Shown: one piece after another, positions 16,697-24,911 of the stretch
Layout of the letters: each line of letters starts with the position of its first letter
Position numbering within the stretch: position 1 is the first letter of the stretch
Source: JBBSOK01 sp038259825
Lineage (GTDB): Bacteria > Bacteroidota > Bacteroidia > Flavobacteriales > Flavobacteriaceae
DNA length: 36,195 nt
Assembly (NCBI GenBank): GCA_038259825.1
Contig: JBBSOK010000014.1
Coordinates: 1 to 36,195, forward strand
Direction: 5' to 3'
Position numbers and translations under genes: made by a program
Notes under the pieces: model-generated
What the model saw: only the letters and a program-made list of their open reading frames with translations
The model's database searches: none
Told to the model about the DNA's origin: nothing

Positions 16697-17578
16697 ATGA
16701 GTACAGAAAATAACAGTGGTAAATTTAAGGTATTAATAGGTATCTTATCTGTTTTGTTAATCGCGCTTGCGGTTTATACAGTTACACTTTTTAACGACAG
16801 TAAAACGACAGTTACTGGTTTAGAAAAAGAAAAAGCCGAAATTGAGCAAGAACTTCAAGGGCTTATTGCTAATTATGATGAAGTAATTAAGGATAACGAT
16901 CTTAAAGATAAAGATCTTTTGGCAGCAAGAGAACGTATTACAGTTCTTTTAGATTCGGTTAAAGGAGCTCAGGCAAACGTAGGTTTAATTGCTAGGTACA
17001 AGGCTGAAGTTAACAGACTTAAAAGCGAACGTACAATGATGTTTAAACGTGCTGATAGTTTGATAGCTTCCAATAGAATGCTTCTCACCCAAAGGGATAG
17101 TACGCAAAATGAACTGACAAATACTAGAATGGTTGTAGATTCTGTTACTGAAACTAATACCGCAATGTCTGAAAGAATTAAGAAAGGATCTATCGTAAAA
17201 GCTACAGATTTACGTGGCGAGGCAGTAATTGTGCGCAATAGCGGTAAAGTGGTAGATACAAAACGTTCTAGCAGAGCAGATAAAGTAAGAGCTTGTTTTA
17301 CACTTGCACCAAATACAATAGCTGAAAAAGGTGACAGAACTTTATATGTACAAGTTATAAACCCAAAGAATAATATGTTGGGGCAAAAAGCAACAAAGAG
17401 TTTTGAAACTTCAACATTAATGTATAGTGAGTCTAGTAAAGTTTTTTATGAAAATGATGAGCTAGATGTATGTATAACTATTAATGCTACTGAAGCGGAA
17501 TTAGTTGAAGGTAGATACATTATCAATCTTTTTGACGGAAAAAATTTAATTGCAACATCAACAATGGATTTAAAATAA
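16697..17578 (+). CDS. Membrane-anchored coiled-coil protein of unknown function
   Basis: I do not recognise a characterised family. The 293-residue product has a short polar N-terminus (MSTENNSGKFK), one transmembrane helix (about 12-30, VLIGILSVLLIALAVYTVT), then a long heptad-rich coiled coil (about 40-165, many Glu, Lys, Leu and Arg). A compact C-terminal beta domain (about 180-293) follows, with sequences such as ACFTLAPNTIAEKGDRTLYV and LDVCITINATEAELVEG. The layout suggests a periplasm-facing protein held by its N-terminus. It stands alone between divergent comF and a strong intrinsic terminator that separates it from glyS. Flavobacterial relatives are often misnamed as chromosome-partitioning proteins on the strength of the coiled coil, which I do not adopt. 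Confidence 0.8.
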   Translation: MSTENNSGKFKVLIGILSVLLIALAVYTVTLFNDSKTTVTGLEKEKAEIEQELQGLIANYDEVIKDNDLKDKDLLAARERITVLLDSVKGAQANVGLIARYKAEVNRLKSERTMMFKRADSLIASNRMLLTQRDSTQNELTNTRMVVDSVTETNTAMSERIKKGSIVKATDLRGEAVIVRNSGKVVDTKRSSRADKVRACFTLAPNTIAEKGDRTLYVQVINPKNNMLGQKATKSFETSTLMYSESSKVFYENDELDVCITINATEAELVEGRYIINLFDGKNLIATSTMDLK

Positions 17579-17626
17579 AATAGTCCTTTATTCCCCGAAG
17601 GGAGTATATATATTATTAATCCAAGT

Positions 17627-17661
17627 AAAAAACGCCAAGAATTTATTTTTTGGCGTTTTTT
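17627..17661 (+). terminator. Intrinsic terminator between the coiled-coil gene and glyS
   Basis: AAAAAACGCCAA (17627-17638) pairs perfectly with TTGGCGTTTTTT (17650-17661) across an 11-base loop. It lies 48 bases after the stop at 17578 and ends in a T tract. The A/T-flanked stem could work in both directions, but only the upstream plus-strand gene needs it. Confidence 0.8.
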
Positions 17662-17696
17662 TAGTTTTCCACGGCGGCGGATTAAAGGGACTTTCA

Positions 17697-17704
17697 TATT
17701 TTTG
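17697..17704 (+). promoter_or_regulatory. Possible -7 element of glyS, very close to the start codon
   Basis: TATTTTTG matches the Bacteroidota -7 consensus TAnnTTTG exactly and ends only six bases before the glyS ATG at 17711. It lies after the upstream terminator, where glyS needs its own promoter. No TTG is found at the usual -33 spacing. If functional, the transcript would start at or next to the ATG. Confidence 0.35.
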
Positions 17705-17710
17705 TCAACT

Positions 17711-19246
17711 ATGGCAAACAACGAAGACCAATTTAAAAAAGTAATCTCCCACGCAAAGGAATACGGTTACATATTTGCATCTAGTGAAATCTACGATGGC
17801 TTAAGTGCCGTTTACGATTACGGACAAAGTGGTGTAGAATTAAAGAAAAATATAAGAGAATATTGGTGGCGCAGTATGGTTTATATGCACCAAAATATTG
17901 TTGGTCTGGATGCCGCAATATTAATGCACCCAACAACTTGGAAAGCTTCTGGTCACGTAGATGCTTTCAATGATCCTTTAATTGACAATAAAGATTCTAA
18001 GAAACGGTACCGTGCCGATGTTTTAATTGAAGACCACGCAGAAAAAATACTTCAAAAAGCGCAAAAGGAAATTGAAAAGGCAAGAAAACGCTTTGGTGAA
18101 AGCTTTGATGAGGAACAATACAGTACTACAAATGAACGTGTTGTAAACTATCTTGCTGAAAACAGAAGAATTCTTGAAAGAATGGGTAAATCTTTAGGCA
18201 ATGAAGATTTGGCTGATGTAAAAGCTTTAATTGAAGAGCTTGAAATTGCCGATCCAGATACAGGTTCAAAAAATTGGACAGATGTGCGTCAATTTAATTT
18301 AATGTTTGGTACCAAATTAGGCGCAAATGCAGAAAACGCAACAGATTTATATTTACGCCCAGAAACAGCTCAAGGAATTTTTGTAAACTTTTTAAACGTT
18401 CAAAAATCTGGACGAATGAAAATTCCTTTTGGAATTGCACAAACAGGTAAAGCTTTTAGAAATGAGATTGTTGCAAGACAATTTATTTTTAGAATGCGTG
18501 AGTTTGAACAAATGGAAATGCAATTTTTTGTGCGTCCGGGCGAGGAAATGAAATGGTATGAATACTGGAAAGAAACCCGCTTAAATTGGCATTTATCATT
18601 AGGTTTAGGAAAAGAAAATTACCGTTTTCACGACCACGAAAAATTGGCGCATTATGCAAATGCTGCGGCAGATATTGAATTTAACTTTCCTTTTGGCTTT
18701 AAAGAATTGGAAGGAATACATTCCCGTACAGATTTCGATTTGAAGGCACATGAAGAACATTCAGGAAAAAAACTACAATTTTTTGACCACGAATTGGGCG
18801 AAAACTACGTGCCGTATGTTGTGGAAACCTCGGTTGGTTTAGACAGATTATTTTTAGCTGTTTTAAGTACAGCGCTTCAAGATGAAACTCTGGAAGACGG
18901 CAGTACACGTACTGTTTTAAAACTGCCAGCAATCTTAGCGCCAGTTAAAGTCGCTGTTTTTCCATTAGTCAAAAAAGATGGTTTACCAGAATTAGCTGAA
19001 AAAATTATTGAAAATTTACAGTGGGATCATAACGTAATATATGATGAAAAAGATGCCGTTGGTAGAAGATACAGAAGAGCAGATGCAGCAGGAACACCAT
19101 TTTGTATTACTGTAGACCATCAAAGTTTAGAGGATAATACCGTAACTATCCGTCATCGTGATAGTATGGAGCAGGAAAGAATTTCAATTTCTGAAATCAA
19201 TGAAAAAGTTTCTGCTGAATTGTCTTTTAAGAAATGGATGAAATAA
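17711..19246 (+). CDS. glyS: Glycyl-tRNA synthetase (single-chain, homodimeric type)
   Basis: This 511-residue class II synthetase attaches glycine to its tRNA. The N-terminal segment (EYGYIFASSEIYDGLSAVYD) and the YWWRSMVYMHQNIVGLD segment match the archaeal/eukaryotic-like single-chain GlyRS found in Bacteroidota. Motif 2 (FRNEIVARQFIFRMREFEQ, about 248-268) and the motif 3 region (TSVGLDRLFLAVL) are present, and the C-terminal 110 residues form the anticodon-binding domain (APVKVAVFPLVKK onward). I start at the ATG at 17711 (MANNEDQF). The frame is open to a TTG at 17702, but that would add only three residues. Flanked by intrinsic terminators on both sides, it is a single-gene unit. Confidence 0.95.
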   Translation: MANNEDQFKKVISHAKEYGYIFASSEIYDGLSAVYDYGQSGVELKKNIREYWWRSMVYMHQNIVGLDAAILMHPTTWKASGHVDAFNDPLIDNKDSKKRYRADVLIEDHAEKILQKAQKEIEKARKRFGESFDEEQYSTTNERVVNYLAENRRILERMGKSLGNEDLADVKALIEELEIADPDTGSKNWTDVRQFNLMFGTKLGANAENATDLYLRPETAQGIFVNFLNVQKSGRMKIPFGIAQTGKAFRNEIVARQFIFRMREFEQMEMQFFVRPGEEMKWYEYWKETRLNWHLSLGLGKENYRFHDHEKLAHYANAAADIEFNFPFGFKELEGIHSRTDFDLKAHEEHSGKKLQFFDHELGENYVPYVVETSVGLDRLFLAVLSTALQDETLEDGSTRTVLKLPAILAPVKVAVFPLVKKDGLPELAEKIIENLQWDHNVIYDEKDAVGRRYRRADAAGTPFCITVDHQSLEDNTVTIRHRDSMEQERISISEINEKVSAELSFKKWMK

Positions 19247-19264
19247 ACGAATGAATCTTATAGT

Positions 19265-19302
19265 AAAAAGGGCAAATTCAAATTGAATTTGCCCTTTTTT
19301 TT
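19265..19302. terminator. Bidirectional intrinsic terminator between glyS and a convergent gene
   Basis: AAAAAGGGCAAATTC (19265-19279) pairs perfectly with GAATTTGCCCTTTTT (19285-19299) around a five-base loop, followed by more T. The 5' arm starts with an A run, so the hairpin has a T tract on either strand. It sits 18 bases after the glyS stop and just beyond the end of the convergent minus-strand gene at 19314. Confidence 0.85.
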
Positions 19303-19313
19303 ATTCTAATATG

Positions 19314-19841
19314 TTATAACCTTAAATACTCTTCGCCGTTTTCAAAAATCAATTTTTTGCCATATATAGAACGTATGGGTTCAAAATATTTTCCTCCTGG
19401 AGCAGTGAAGATAATTCCAAACTTCTCTTTATAATAGACTAATTCTACAAACGGTTCATAAGATGAAATCGCACTAATTTCATTATTTATATATTTTCTT
19501 TCGCTTGAGTAAAAACCGATTTCATTTTTAAAATCATAAATTGTTTCAAAATAGTAGTTTGTTTTTGTTTTTTTCTGATTTGCTACTTCAAAAACAATCC
19601 CATTTTCAACTATAACATTTCTACTGGTATTTTCATAATTAGTCGAAACTGTATCTTTTAACTTTCTACCGTTTCTTTTCCCAAGATATTTCCAATGCCC
19701 GGTGATATTATCTTCCATTGCCTGCAAAGTGTCCTGATATTTAAGTTGAAGCTCATAGTCAATTTCTATCTTCATTGATTTTTGAGAATATGCTTTAATG
19801 AAAAACAAACCTAAAATAATTACTAAAAACGTTACCTTCAT
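19314..19841 (-). CDS. Small secreted protein of unknown function
   Basis: Not recognised. The 175-residue product has a signal peptide (MKVTFLVIILGLFFIKAYSQ) and a mature part rich in alternating beta-type residues. A segment near 48-60 (ITGHWKYLGKRNG) resembles the opening strand of small lipocalin-like or 'does it hydrolyse/bind' beta-barrel domains common in Bacteroidota, but that is only an impression. The mature protein has no cysteine. It lies 36 bases downstream of the lipoprotein gene at 19878, on the same strand, so the two are probably cotranscribed. It ends next to a bidirectional terminator. Confidence 0.7.
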   Translation of the reverse strand: MKVTFLVIILGLFFIKAYSQKSMKIEIDYELQLKYQDTLQAMEDNITGHWKYLGKRNGRKLKDTVSTNYENTSRNVIVENGIVFEVANQKKTKTNYYFETIYDFKNEIGFYSSERKYINNEISAISSYEPFVELVYYKEKFGIIFTAPGGKYFEPIRSIYGKKLIFENGEEYLRL

Positions 19842-19877
19842 AAATATTGAAATTCAAACATTAATATTAATAAAATA

Positions 19878-20261
19878 TTATTTCCTTTTCTGAATTTCGT
19901 TTATTGAAACAGGATTTGCCTTTTCGCACCTATTCATCATTCGTAGTCCGGTAAATTTCACCCAAATTTTCTCCCCATCTTTTTTAAAAATATCTTCAAG
20001 ATTTTGTGGGTCTAAAAAATAAGGAGGACCTGCATCTTCCATTTTTATGGTATAAGGACAATCGCCTTCACCTTTTGAAGCTACAATTATTCCCTTTTTA
20101 AAGCCAGCATCTATCATTTTTTGATTTTCCATAGCTGTTTCAGATGTTGTTGTTGAGGTAGAAGTCGAAGTTTCGATTGATGTATTTGTGCTACTTTTAG
20201 TTGAATTGCACGCTACCGCAGCAAAAAGGAATAGTGATAAGGTTATTTTTAAAATTGTCAT
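19878..20261 (-). CDS. Small lipoprotein with Ser/Thr-rich linker, unknown function
   Basis: The 127-residue product has a lipoprotein signal ending in AAVAC (C18 is the probable lipid-carrying cysteine). A low-complexity Ser/Thr stretch (about 19-42) follows as a tether, then a compact domain of about 80 residues (MIDAGFKKGIIVASKGEGD onward) with two cysteines (GDCPYTIK and NRCEKANP) that could form a disulfide. I know of no characterised function for this domain. It is upstream of and probably cotranscribed with the secreted protein gene at 19314. The 137-base gap before it shows no confident promoter. Confidence 0.75.
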   Translation of the reverse strand: MTILKITLSLFLFAAVACNSTKSSTNTSIETSTSTSTTTSETAMENQKMIDAGFKKGIIVASKGEGDCPYTIKMEDAGPPYFLDPQNLEDIFKKDGEKIWVKFTGLRMMNRCEKANPVSINEIQKRK

Positions 20262-20398
20262 TTTTAAGTGTGTTAGGTTACTTCAAATTACAAATAATGT
20301 GCCGATTGGTGTTCAAATTTTGAAAGAAATATTATAAAGAGTTATAGTTTGCAGTCGCAATTAGCACTAAAAAATTTATTTTGTCTCACGGCTCACGT

Positions 20399-23300
20399 CT
20401 AAAAAAACGCCCTTAACTGCAAACTTCCAGTATGTATAGCGTTTGTGTTTTCACTTTTACGGCCATTGTACGTTAAATTGGCATCTAAATATTTTGTAAT
20501 CCTCTTTTGAAACAATAAACGCCAAGTAAAATTGGTACCAGGATTTAAACCTTCCAAAATTTGATAGGCAACGGGTGAAAATGCACTTCCTTTAAAACTG
20601 TTATCTATATATGTAAATTCGCCATTAATTGATATTTTTTCAGCATTCGTGTAAGCAAAAGAAGTGCCAATTTGCTGCTGGCTAAGTTCTTCCATTGCCC
20701 CTAAGGTATTATCCTTAGTGGCAAATTCATAAAATAAATCGAATCGGGTTTGTTGATTTAGTAAATATGAAATTTTCGGATTTACTTCATTTGTATTTAA
20801 ATTATAATTCCTGCTGCCGAAGTTTTCTGATATGCTTTCATTGGTTCCCAAAGCGCCTTGAAATTGCAACAACCAACTTTCTGCAAGTTTATGATTAAAG
20901 TTTAATTGATGGCTTTTTAACTTATTTTCCTGTAAACCTAACGATAGTAAATTGCTACTCGATGTTGCAATGTATGTATAGCTTGTAGTATATTTTTGCT
21001 TGCCACGATTATAGAATAACGCATTCCTGAAGTTTAATGTTAATCCCAATTCATCTTCATCGCCATCTCTAAAAGGACTTAAATTAAACCCATCGTTTTT
21101 TCTTCGCACTTTTCTATCAATCACATAAGAAGTTTGATTGTAAAAATGTGAAAGCGTTTTTAAAAAACCTTCTTTATTCTGCCAACTTTGTGGGTTTAAT
21201 GTTACAATTTGGCTGAATTTATTTTGACGAATTCTTAAGAATATTTGATTAGGAAGCAGTACCCTAATATATTCTGCTTGGTCCTGAAATTGTGCAACTT
21301 CAAATTCATCTAATTCCTGAATTCCATTGTTGTTATAATCATTCCATGTGTAAACACCTTGGCCAGGTTCAGTAATTACATACGTAAACTCTTGTTGGGG
21401 GATTACGCCGTTGTTGCTTTCCAAAACGCTATTCCAGGTAATTCCTCTTTCCAGCAACGTTTGGTTAAAGATAATTCGGGAATTTAAGGATTTTTCATCT
21501 TCTCTATTATTCTGAAATAAAATTGAATCCTGCCCAGCTTCAAATTGCTTGTAATCTATAATCCGATAATTTGCAAATACCGATAACTGTGTATTTTCAG
21601 AATCTATTGGTTTCGATTTTATGAAAAATGTATTAGCGTTATTAACTCTTTGTAATTGACCATTGCGCAAACTATCGGTTGTTCTAAATTGGTAGCCAGC
21701 TTCCACGAAAACTTTTGTACTATCACCGATTCCTGAAAAGATTTCAAATTGGGAAAACTTTTGGCTAATAGGTGTTAAACTGTCATTTACAACTGTTTTT
21801 ACTTGGTTATTTTCAAGATTGATCTTCCCGCCAACCCAAGCTTTTTCAAGCGCATAAATGGTGTTGCTATTCAGCCGAAAAAACTTTGTATTAATTGTAT
21901 CGCTCTTACTGTTAAGTAAACTTCCATTTGTAAAAATCCTGAATTTTCCTGGTGTTAAAATTGAGCTTACAACTTGTCGAACACCTCTATAATTTTTAGA
22001 AAAATTCAAATTTTGAAATTCATACCGAGCCGCTCCCAACCTTGGTTTCGAAAATTCAGCACCGGCAATTGCAAAGCGTTGATTGCCAAGCGGGTTTATT
22101 AAATTCCAATCCCGGGAAAATTCTATATTATAAAGTCTTTCAATAGTTCTGAAATCTTTATTGATAAAATCTAACGAGCCAAAACCATCCAAACGCAAAC
22201 TGTCTTCCCTTTGTAAAACCTGTTGTCTAAACGCAAGCCTTCCTGCAAAACCGTCATTGTTGTTGTCATCAAAATCGCTAAAAAGATTTAAATCATTTTT
22301 ACTTCCTGCAATTTCAAAATCTATTTTAGTTTTACTTGACGGACTATAACTTCCATTTAAACCACCAACCTGCAACTTTGTTGGTGCTTGCAACCTAACA
22401 ATTGGGTCGTAATTACCTTGTTTTATGCCGTTTATTGGTGCCACGTATTCAAAAACCCGATTTATTGCGCCAATACCGCTTATTACGTAATTACCATTAT
22501 TTGGTCCAACGCGGCTAAACCTTACATTGAAAAGCGCATCTTCTGGATTGTTGCTGAATACGAATATTTCTATACCATTTCTGTTCTCTTTTCTGTACAA
22601 AATCTTATTATCTGAAAAGGTATCGGGCACAGCACTTGGTGCAGTCATTAGATCTAAATTATCGCCCGCATCTTGTAAAATCGTTACTTGCTCTTCAGAA
22701 AGACTTTGTTGTAGTGGTTGGTTTTTAGCATCACTTTCAGAATACACATATGCGCCAATATTTAATTTTTCACTTTCATAATTTCCAGCGCCGTAGCCAA
22801 TAAAACGGGTGTAACTGCGATCTGTGAATTGATATTCAACAGTAATACGCATATTACTGGTAATTGGATAGGTGCTGTTAAATTTTATTTCGCCGGCGTT
22901 ATAATCTATAAGATAATCTTCATTTTCGCCCCGTTGTAAAAGTAGACCGTTTATGTAAACACGCTCACTGCCGCTAACTACTAAAATGAAAAGCTCACCA
23001 TTGGGCCCAATAAGTTTATAAGGACCTTGATTGCCTTCTAAACCAACAAATTGGCTTCGAGCAAATACGCCTCGAACGAGCGCACCAGCAACTGTTGCAG
23101 TTGTTCGGGAGCCGTCTGCTCCATTTATAGTTCCGCCAAGGGAAATCCCCTGTACTTTTTTGCTGAAATTCCCGAAATAACTATTACTTTGCTGTAAATC
23201 TACATCGCCCGCTCTAATGCGCCAATTATCGCTAAAAAGTTCTATAAAAATTTGGTCAAATTCATCCAAACTTTGCGAGTAACCACCTTCTTGGCTGGGT

Positions 23301-23848
23301 ATATTAGCATCTTGCAAACTAGCTCGAATGCTCACTTTTTCGCTTAATTTCCCTGTAATCTGCAAGTCTAAAGCACTATTTACAACGGCATTTTGGTTGT
23401 TGCCAATTGTAATACCGCGCGAAATGCTCCCAACAGTATTCAGTCCATCAAAAGGTTTAAAGCTATTTTCTTTATTACTTTGATTTAAACTATAAAGCTT
23501 TTCAATTTTTCCGGTGTTATCAACAATAATTTTTGGATCTAAAACAAAGTAATCTTTAGTGAGAAAGGCTGGATATCGGGTATATTTAATAGTAACGGAA
23601 TCTGCCTGTTGAATGATTTCCTCATCAAAAATTACGGTAGCTTTTTCATAATCGGTTTTGTAGCTGAAAGAATTTAACTCTTTACCATTTTTATCAATTA
23701 TTGAAAATCGGATTGGATTAATAGAAACACTATCCAAAACAACAGTGTCCGCAATTGCAACTTTCTTTTCCTGATAATTGGTTTTAATATCTTGCGCATA
23801 GCCGACTGTGCCCAATAAAAAGAAAAATAATGCACAGTTTAACTTCAT
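20399..23848 (-). CDS. Large outer-membrane beta-barrel protein with SprA-like N-terminal region
   Basis: This 1149-residue exported protein has a signal peptide (MKLNCALFFFLLGTVGYAQ), a small N-terminal beta domain (about 30-115), and a region at 139-240 (VGSISRGITIGNNQNAVVNS, then LDLQITGKLSEKVSIRASLQ and DNWRIRAGDVDL). In my recollection this region resembles a segment of SprA, the T9SS translocon barrel. The rest is long alternating strands typical of a porin-like barrel. It ends with the aromatic QLRAFF, as in BAM-inserted proteins. Two acidic loops (DFDDNNNDGFAGR and DYNNNGIQELDEF) look like calcium-binding EF-hand/dockerin loops. At about half SprA's size it is not SprA itself. The role may be transport or scaffolding, but is unknown. 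It stands alone, 137 bases from the lipoprotein gene downstream. Confidence 0.8.
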   Translation of the reverse strand: MKLNCALFFFLLGTVGYAQDIKTNYQEKKVAIADTVVLDSVSINPIRFSIIDKNGKELNSFSYKTDYEKATVIFDEEIIQQADSVTIKYTRYPAFLTKDYFVLDPKIIVDNTGKIEKLYSLNQSNKENSFKPFDGLNTVGSISRGITIGNNQNAVVNSALDLQITGKLSEKVSIRASLQDANIPSQEGGYSQSLDEFDQIFIELFSDNWRIRAGDVDLQQSNSYFGNFSKKVQGISLGGTINGADGSRTTATVAGALVRGVFARSQFVGLEGNQGPYKLIGPNGELFILVVSGSERVYINGLLLQRGENEDYLIDYNAGEIKFNSTYPITSNMRITVEYQFTDRSYTRFIGYGAGNYESEKLNIGAYVYSESDAKNQPLQQSLSEEQVTILQDAGDNLDLMTAPSAVPDTFSDNKILYRKENRNGIEIFVFSNNPEDALFNVRFSRVGPNNGNYVISGIGAINRVFEYVAPINGIKQGNYDPIVRLQAPTKLQVGGLNGSYSPSSKTKIDFEIAGSKNDLNLFSDFDDNNNDGFAGRLAFRQQVLQREDSLRLDGFGSLDFINKDFRTIERLYNIEFSRDWNLINPLGNQRFAIAGAEFSKPRLGAARYEFQNLNFSKNYRGVRQVVSSILTPGKFRIFTNGSLLNSKSDTINTKFFRLNSNTIYALEKAWVGGKINLENNQVKTVVNDSLTPISQKFSQFEIFSGIGDSTKVFVEAGYQFRTTDSLRNGQLQRVNNANTFFIKSKPIDSENTQLSVFANYRIIDYKQFEAGQDSILFQNNREDEKSLNSRIIFNQTLLERGITWNSVLESNNGVIPQQEFTYVITEPGQGVYTWNDYNNNGIQELDEFEVAQFQDQAEYIRVLLPNQIFLRIRQNKFSQIVTLNPQSWQNKEGFLKTLSHFYNQTSYVIDRKVRRKNDGFNLSPFRDGDEDELGLTLNFRNALFYNRGKQKYTTSYTYIATSSSNLLSLGLQENKLKSHQLNFNHKLAESWLLQFQGALGTNESISENFGSRNYNLNTNEVNPKISYLLNQQTRFDLFYEFATKDNTLGAMEELSQQQIGTSFAYTNAEKISINGEFTYIDNSFKGSAFSPVAYQILEGLNPGTNFTWRLLFQKRITKYLDANLTYNGRKSENTNAIHTGSLQLRAFF

Positions 23849-23885
23849 TTACTTAATAACTAAGTATCGGCAATAATATTTTGTT

Positions 23886-23904
23886 AGGTTTTTATTGAAA
23901 ACCT
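23886..23904. repeat. Short inverted repeat upstream of the outer-membrane barrel gene
   Basis: AGGTTTT (23886-23892) and AAAACCT (23898-23904) form a perfect 7-base inverted repeat with a 5-base spacer. It lies 38-56 bases before the barrel gene's ATG, in the 189-base divergent region shared with xth. It could be an operator or a leader hairpin, but an AT-rich region yields such repeats by chance. Confidence 0.3.
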
Positions 23905-23920
23905 TTATACCAATCAATTG

Positions 23921-23949
23921 TTGTAAATATAACATTGTTCATACCTTTA
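23921..23949 (+). promoter_or_regulatory. Possible promoter of xth
   Basis: TTG at 23921-23923 (a second TTG is at 23918) and TACCTTTA at 23942-23949 are 18 bases apart. The -7 box differs from TAnnTTTG only at the last base. It would give a leader of about 80 bases before the TTG start of exonuclease III. Motif match only. Confidence 0.3.
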
Positions 23950-24037
23950 GCAATATAAATTATCGCTGTGAACTCCCAAGCTTTCGAGTATAATTAGAAC
24001 TTAATTTGATAACGTTCTCAGAGAAAAAACTCTTATT

Positions 24038-24802
24038 TTGAAAATAATCTCATACAATGTAAATGGAATACGCGCTGCAATGCGCAAAGGTTTTACGGAA
24101 TGGCTTAAAGCCGCAAACCCAGATATCCTATGCCTTCAAGAAACCAAGGCTATGAAAGATCAAGTTGATATCGAGGAGCTTGAAGCGGCAGGTTATAAAT
24201 ATAATTATTGGTTTAGCGCTCAAAAAAAAGGATATAGTGGCGTAGCTATTTTGTGCAAAACTAAACCAAATCATATTGAATACGGAACAGGAATTGAATC
24301 TATGGATTTTGAAGGAAGAAACCTTCGCGTAGATTTTGACGATGTTTCGGTAATGAGCCTTTATTTGCCAAGCGGAACAAACATTGCCAGATTAGAGCAT
24401 AAGTTTGATTTTATGGAACAATTTCAGGAATATATTATTAATTTAAAACAAGAAATACCTAATCTCGTTATTTGCGGCGATTATAATATTTGTCACGAAG
24501 CTATAGATATTCATGATCCAGTTAGAAATGCAAATGTTTCAGGCTTTTTACCTTCGGAAAGAAAATGGATTGATACCTTTATGAAAAATGGATTTATAGA
24601 TAGTTTTCGTCATTTCAACAAAGAACCTCACAATTATACTTGGTGGAGTTACAGAGCAGGAGCAAGAGGGAATAATAAAGGTTGGCGAATAGACTATAAT
24701 CTGGTAGCCGAGCCGTTAAGGGATAAATTGAAAAGAGCCGTAATACTATCGGATGCAATGCATAGTGACCATTGCCCTTTAATGGTAGAACTAGATTTTT
24801 AA
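24038..24802 (+). CDS. xth: Exodeoxyribonuclease III / AP endonuclease (Xth family)
   Basis: This 254-residue protein of the exonuclease-endonuclease-phosphatase superfamily cuts DNA at abasic sites and trims 3' blocked ends in base excision repair. Key motifs are present: N7 in ISYNVNGIRAA, metal-binding E35 in LQETKA, the GDYNICHEAIDIHDP segment with the catalytic Asp and Asn, and the C-terminal SDHCPLMVEL with the active-site Asp-His. The frame has no ATG between the upstream stop (24002-24004) and the canonical MKIISYNVNG start, so the TTG at 24038 must be used. The gene is divergent from the large barrel gene. DUF2255 follows after 109 bases. Confidence 0.95.
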   Translation: MKIISYNVNGIRAAMRKGFTEWLKAANPDILCLQETKAMKDQVDIEELEAAGYKYNYWFSAQKKGYSGVAILCKTKPNHIEYGTGIESMDFEGRNLRVDFDDVSVMSLYLPSGTNIARLEHKFDFMEQFQEYIINLKQEIPNLVICGDYNICHEAIDIHDPVRNANVSGFLPSERKWIDTFMKNGFIDSFRHFNKEPHNYTWWSYRAGARGNNKGWRIDYNLVAEPLRDKLKRAVILSDAMHSDHCPLMVELDF

Positions 24803-24911
24803 GCATAATTTGTAAAATATTGCAATGTAGTAGCATAGCCCTTAAACCTCATAATAAATTTCAATGTATTAGCTTTTACTGAGATTAACAAAGACATAAA
24901 AATAGAAACAT

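Noticed and set aside
17702..17710. TTG start for glycyl-tRNA synthetase three codons upstream of the ATG
   Set aside because: It overlaps the putative -7 box, adds only Met-Ser-Thr, and the ATG at 17711 gives a normal family N-terminus.
22161..22781. Three small plus-strand open frames opposite the large barrel gene
   Set aside because: Overlap one another in different frames, show no motif, and lie within a continuous 1149-residue exported protein.
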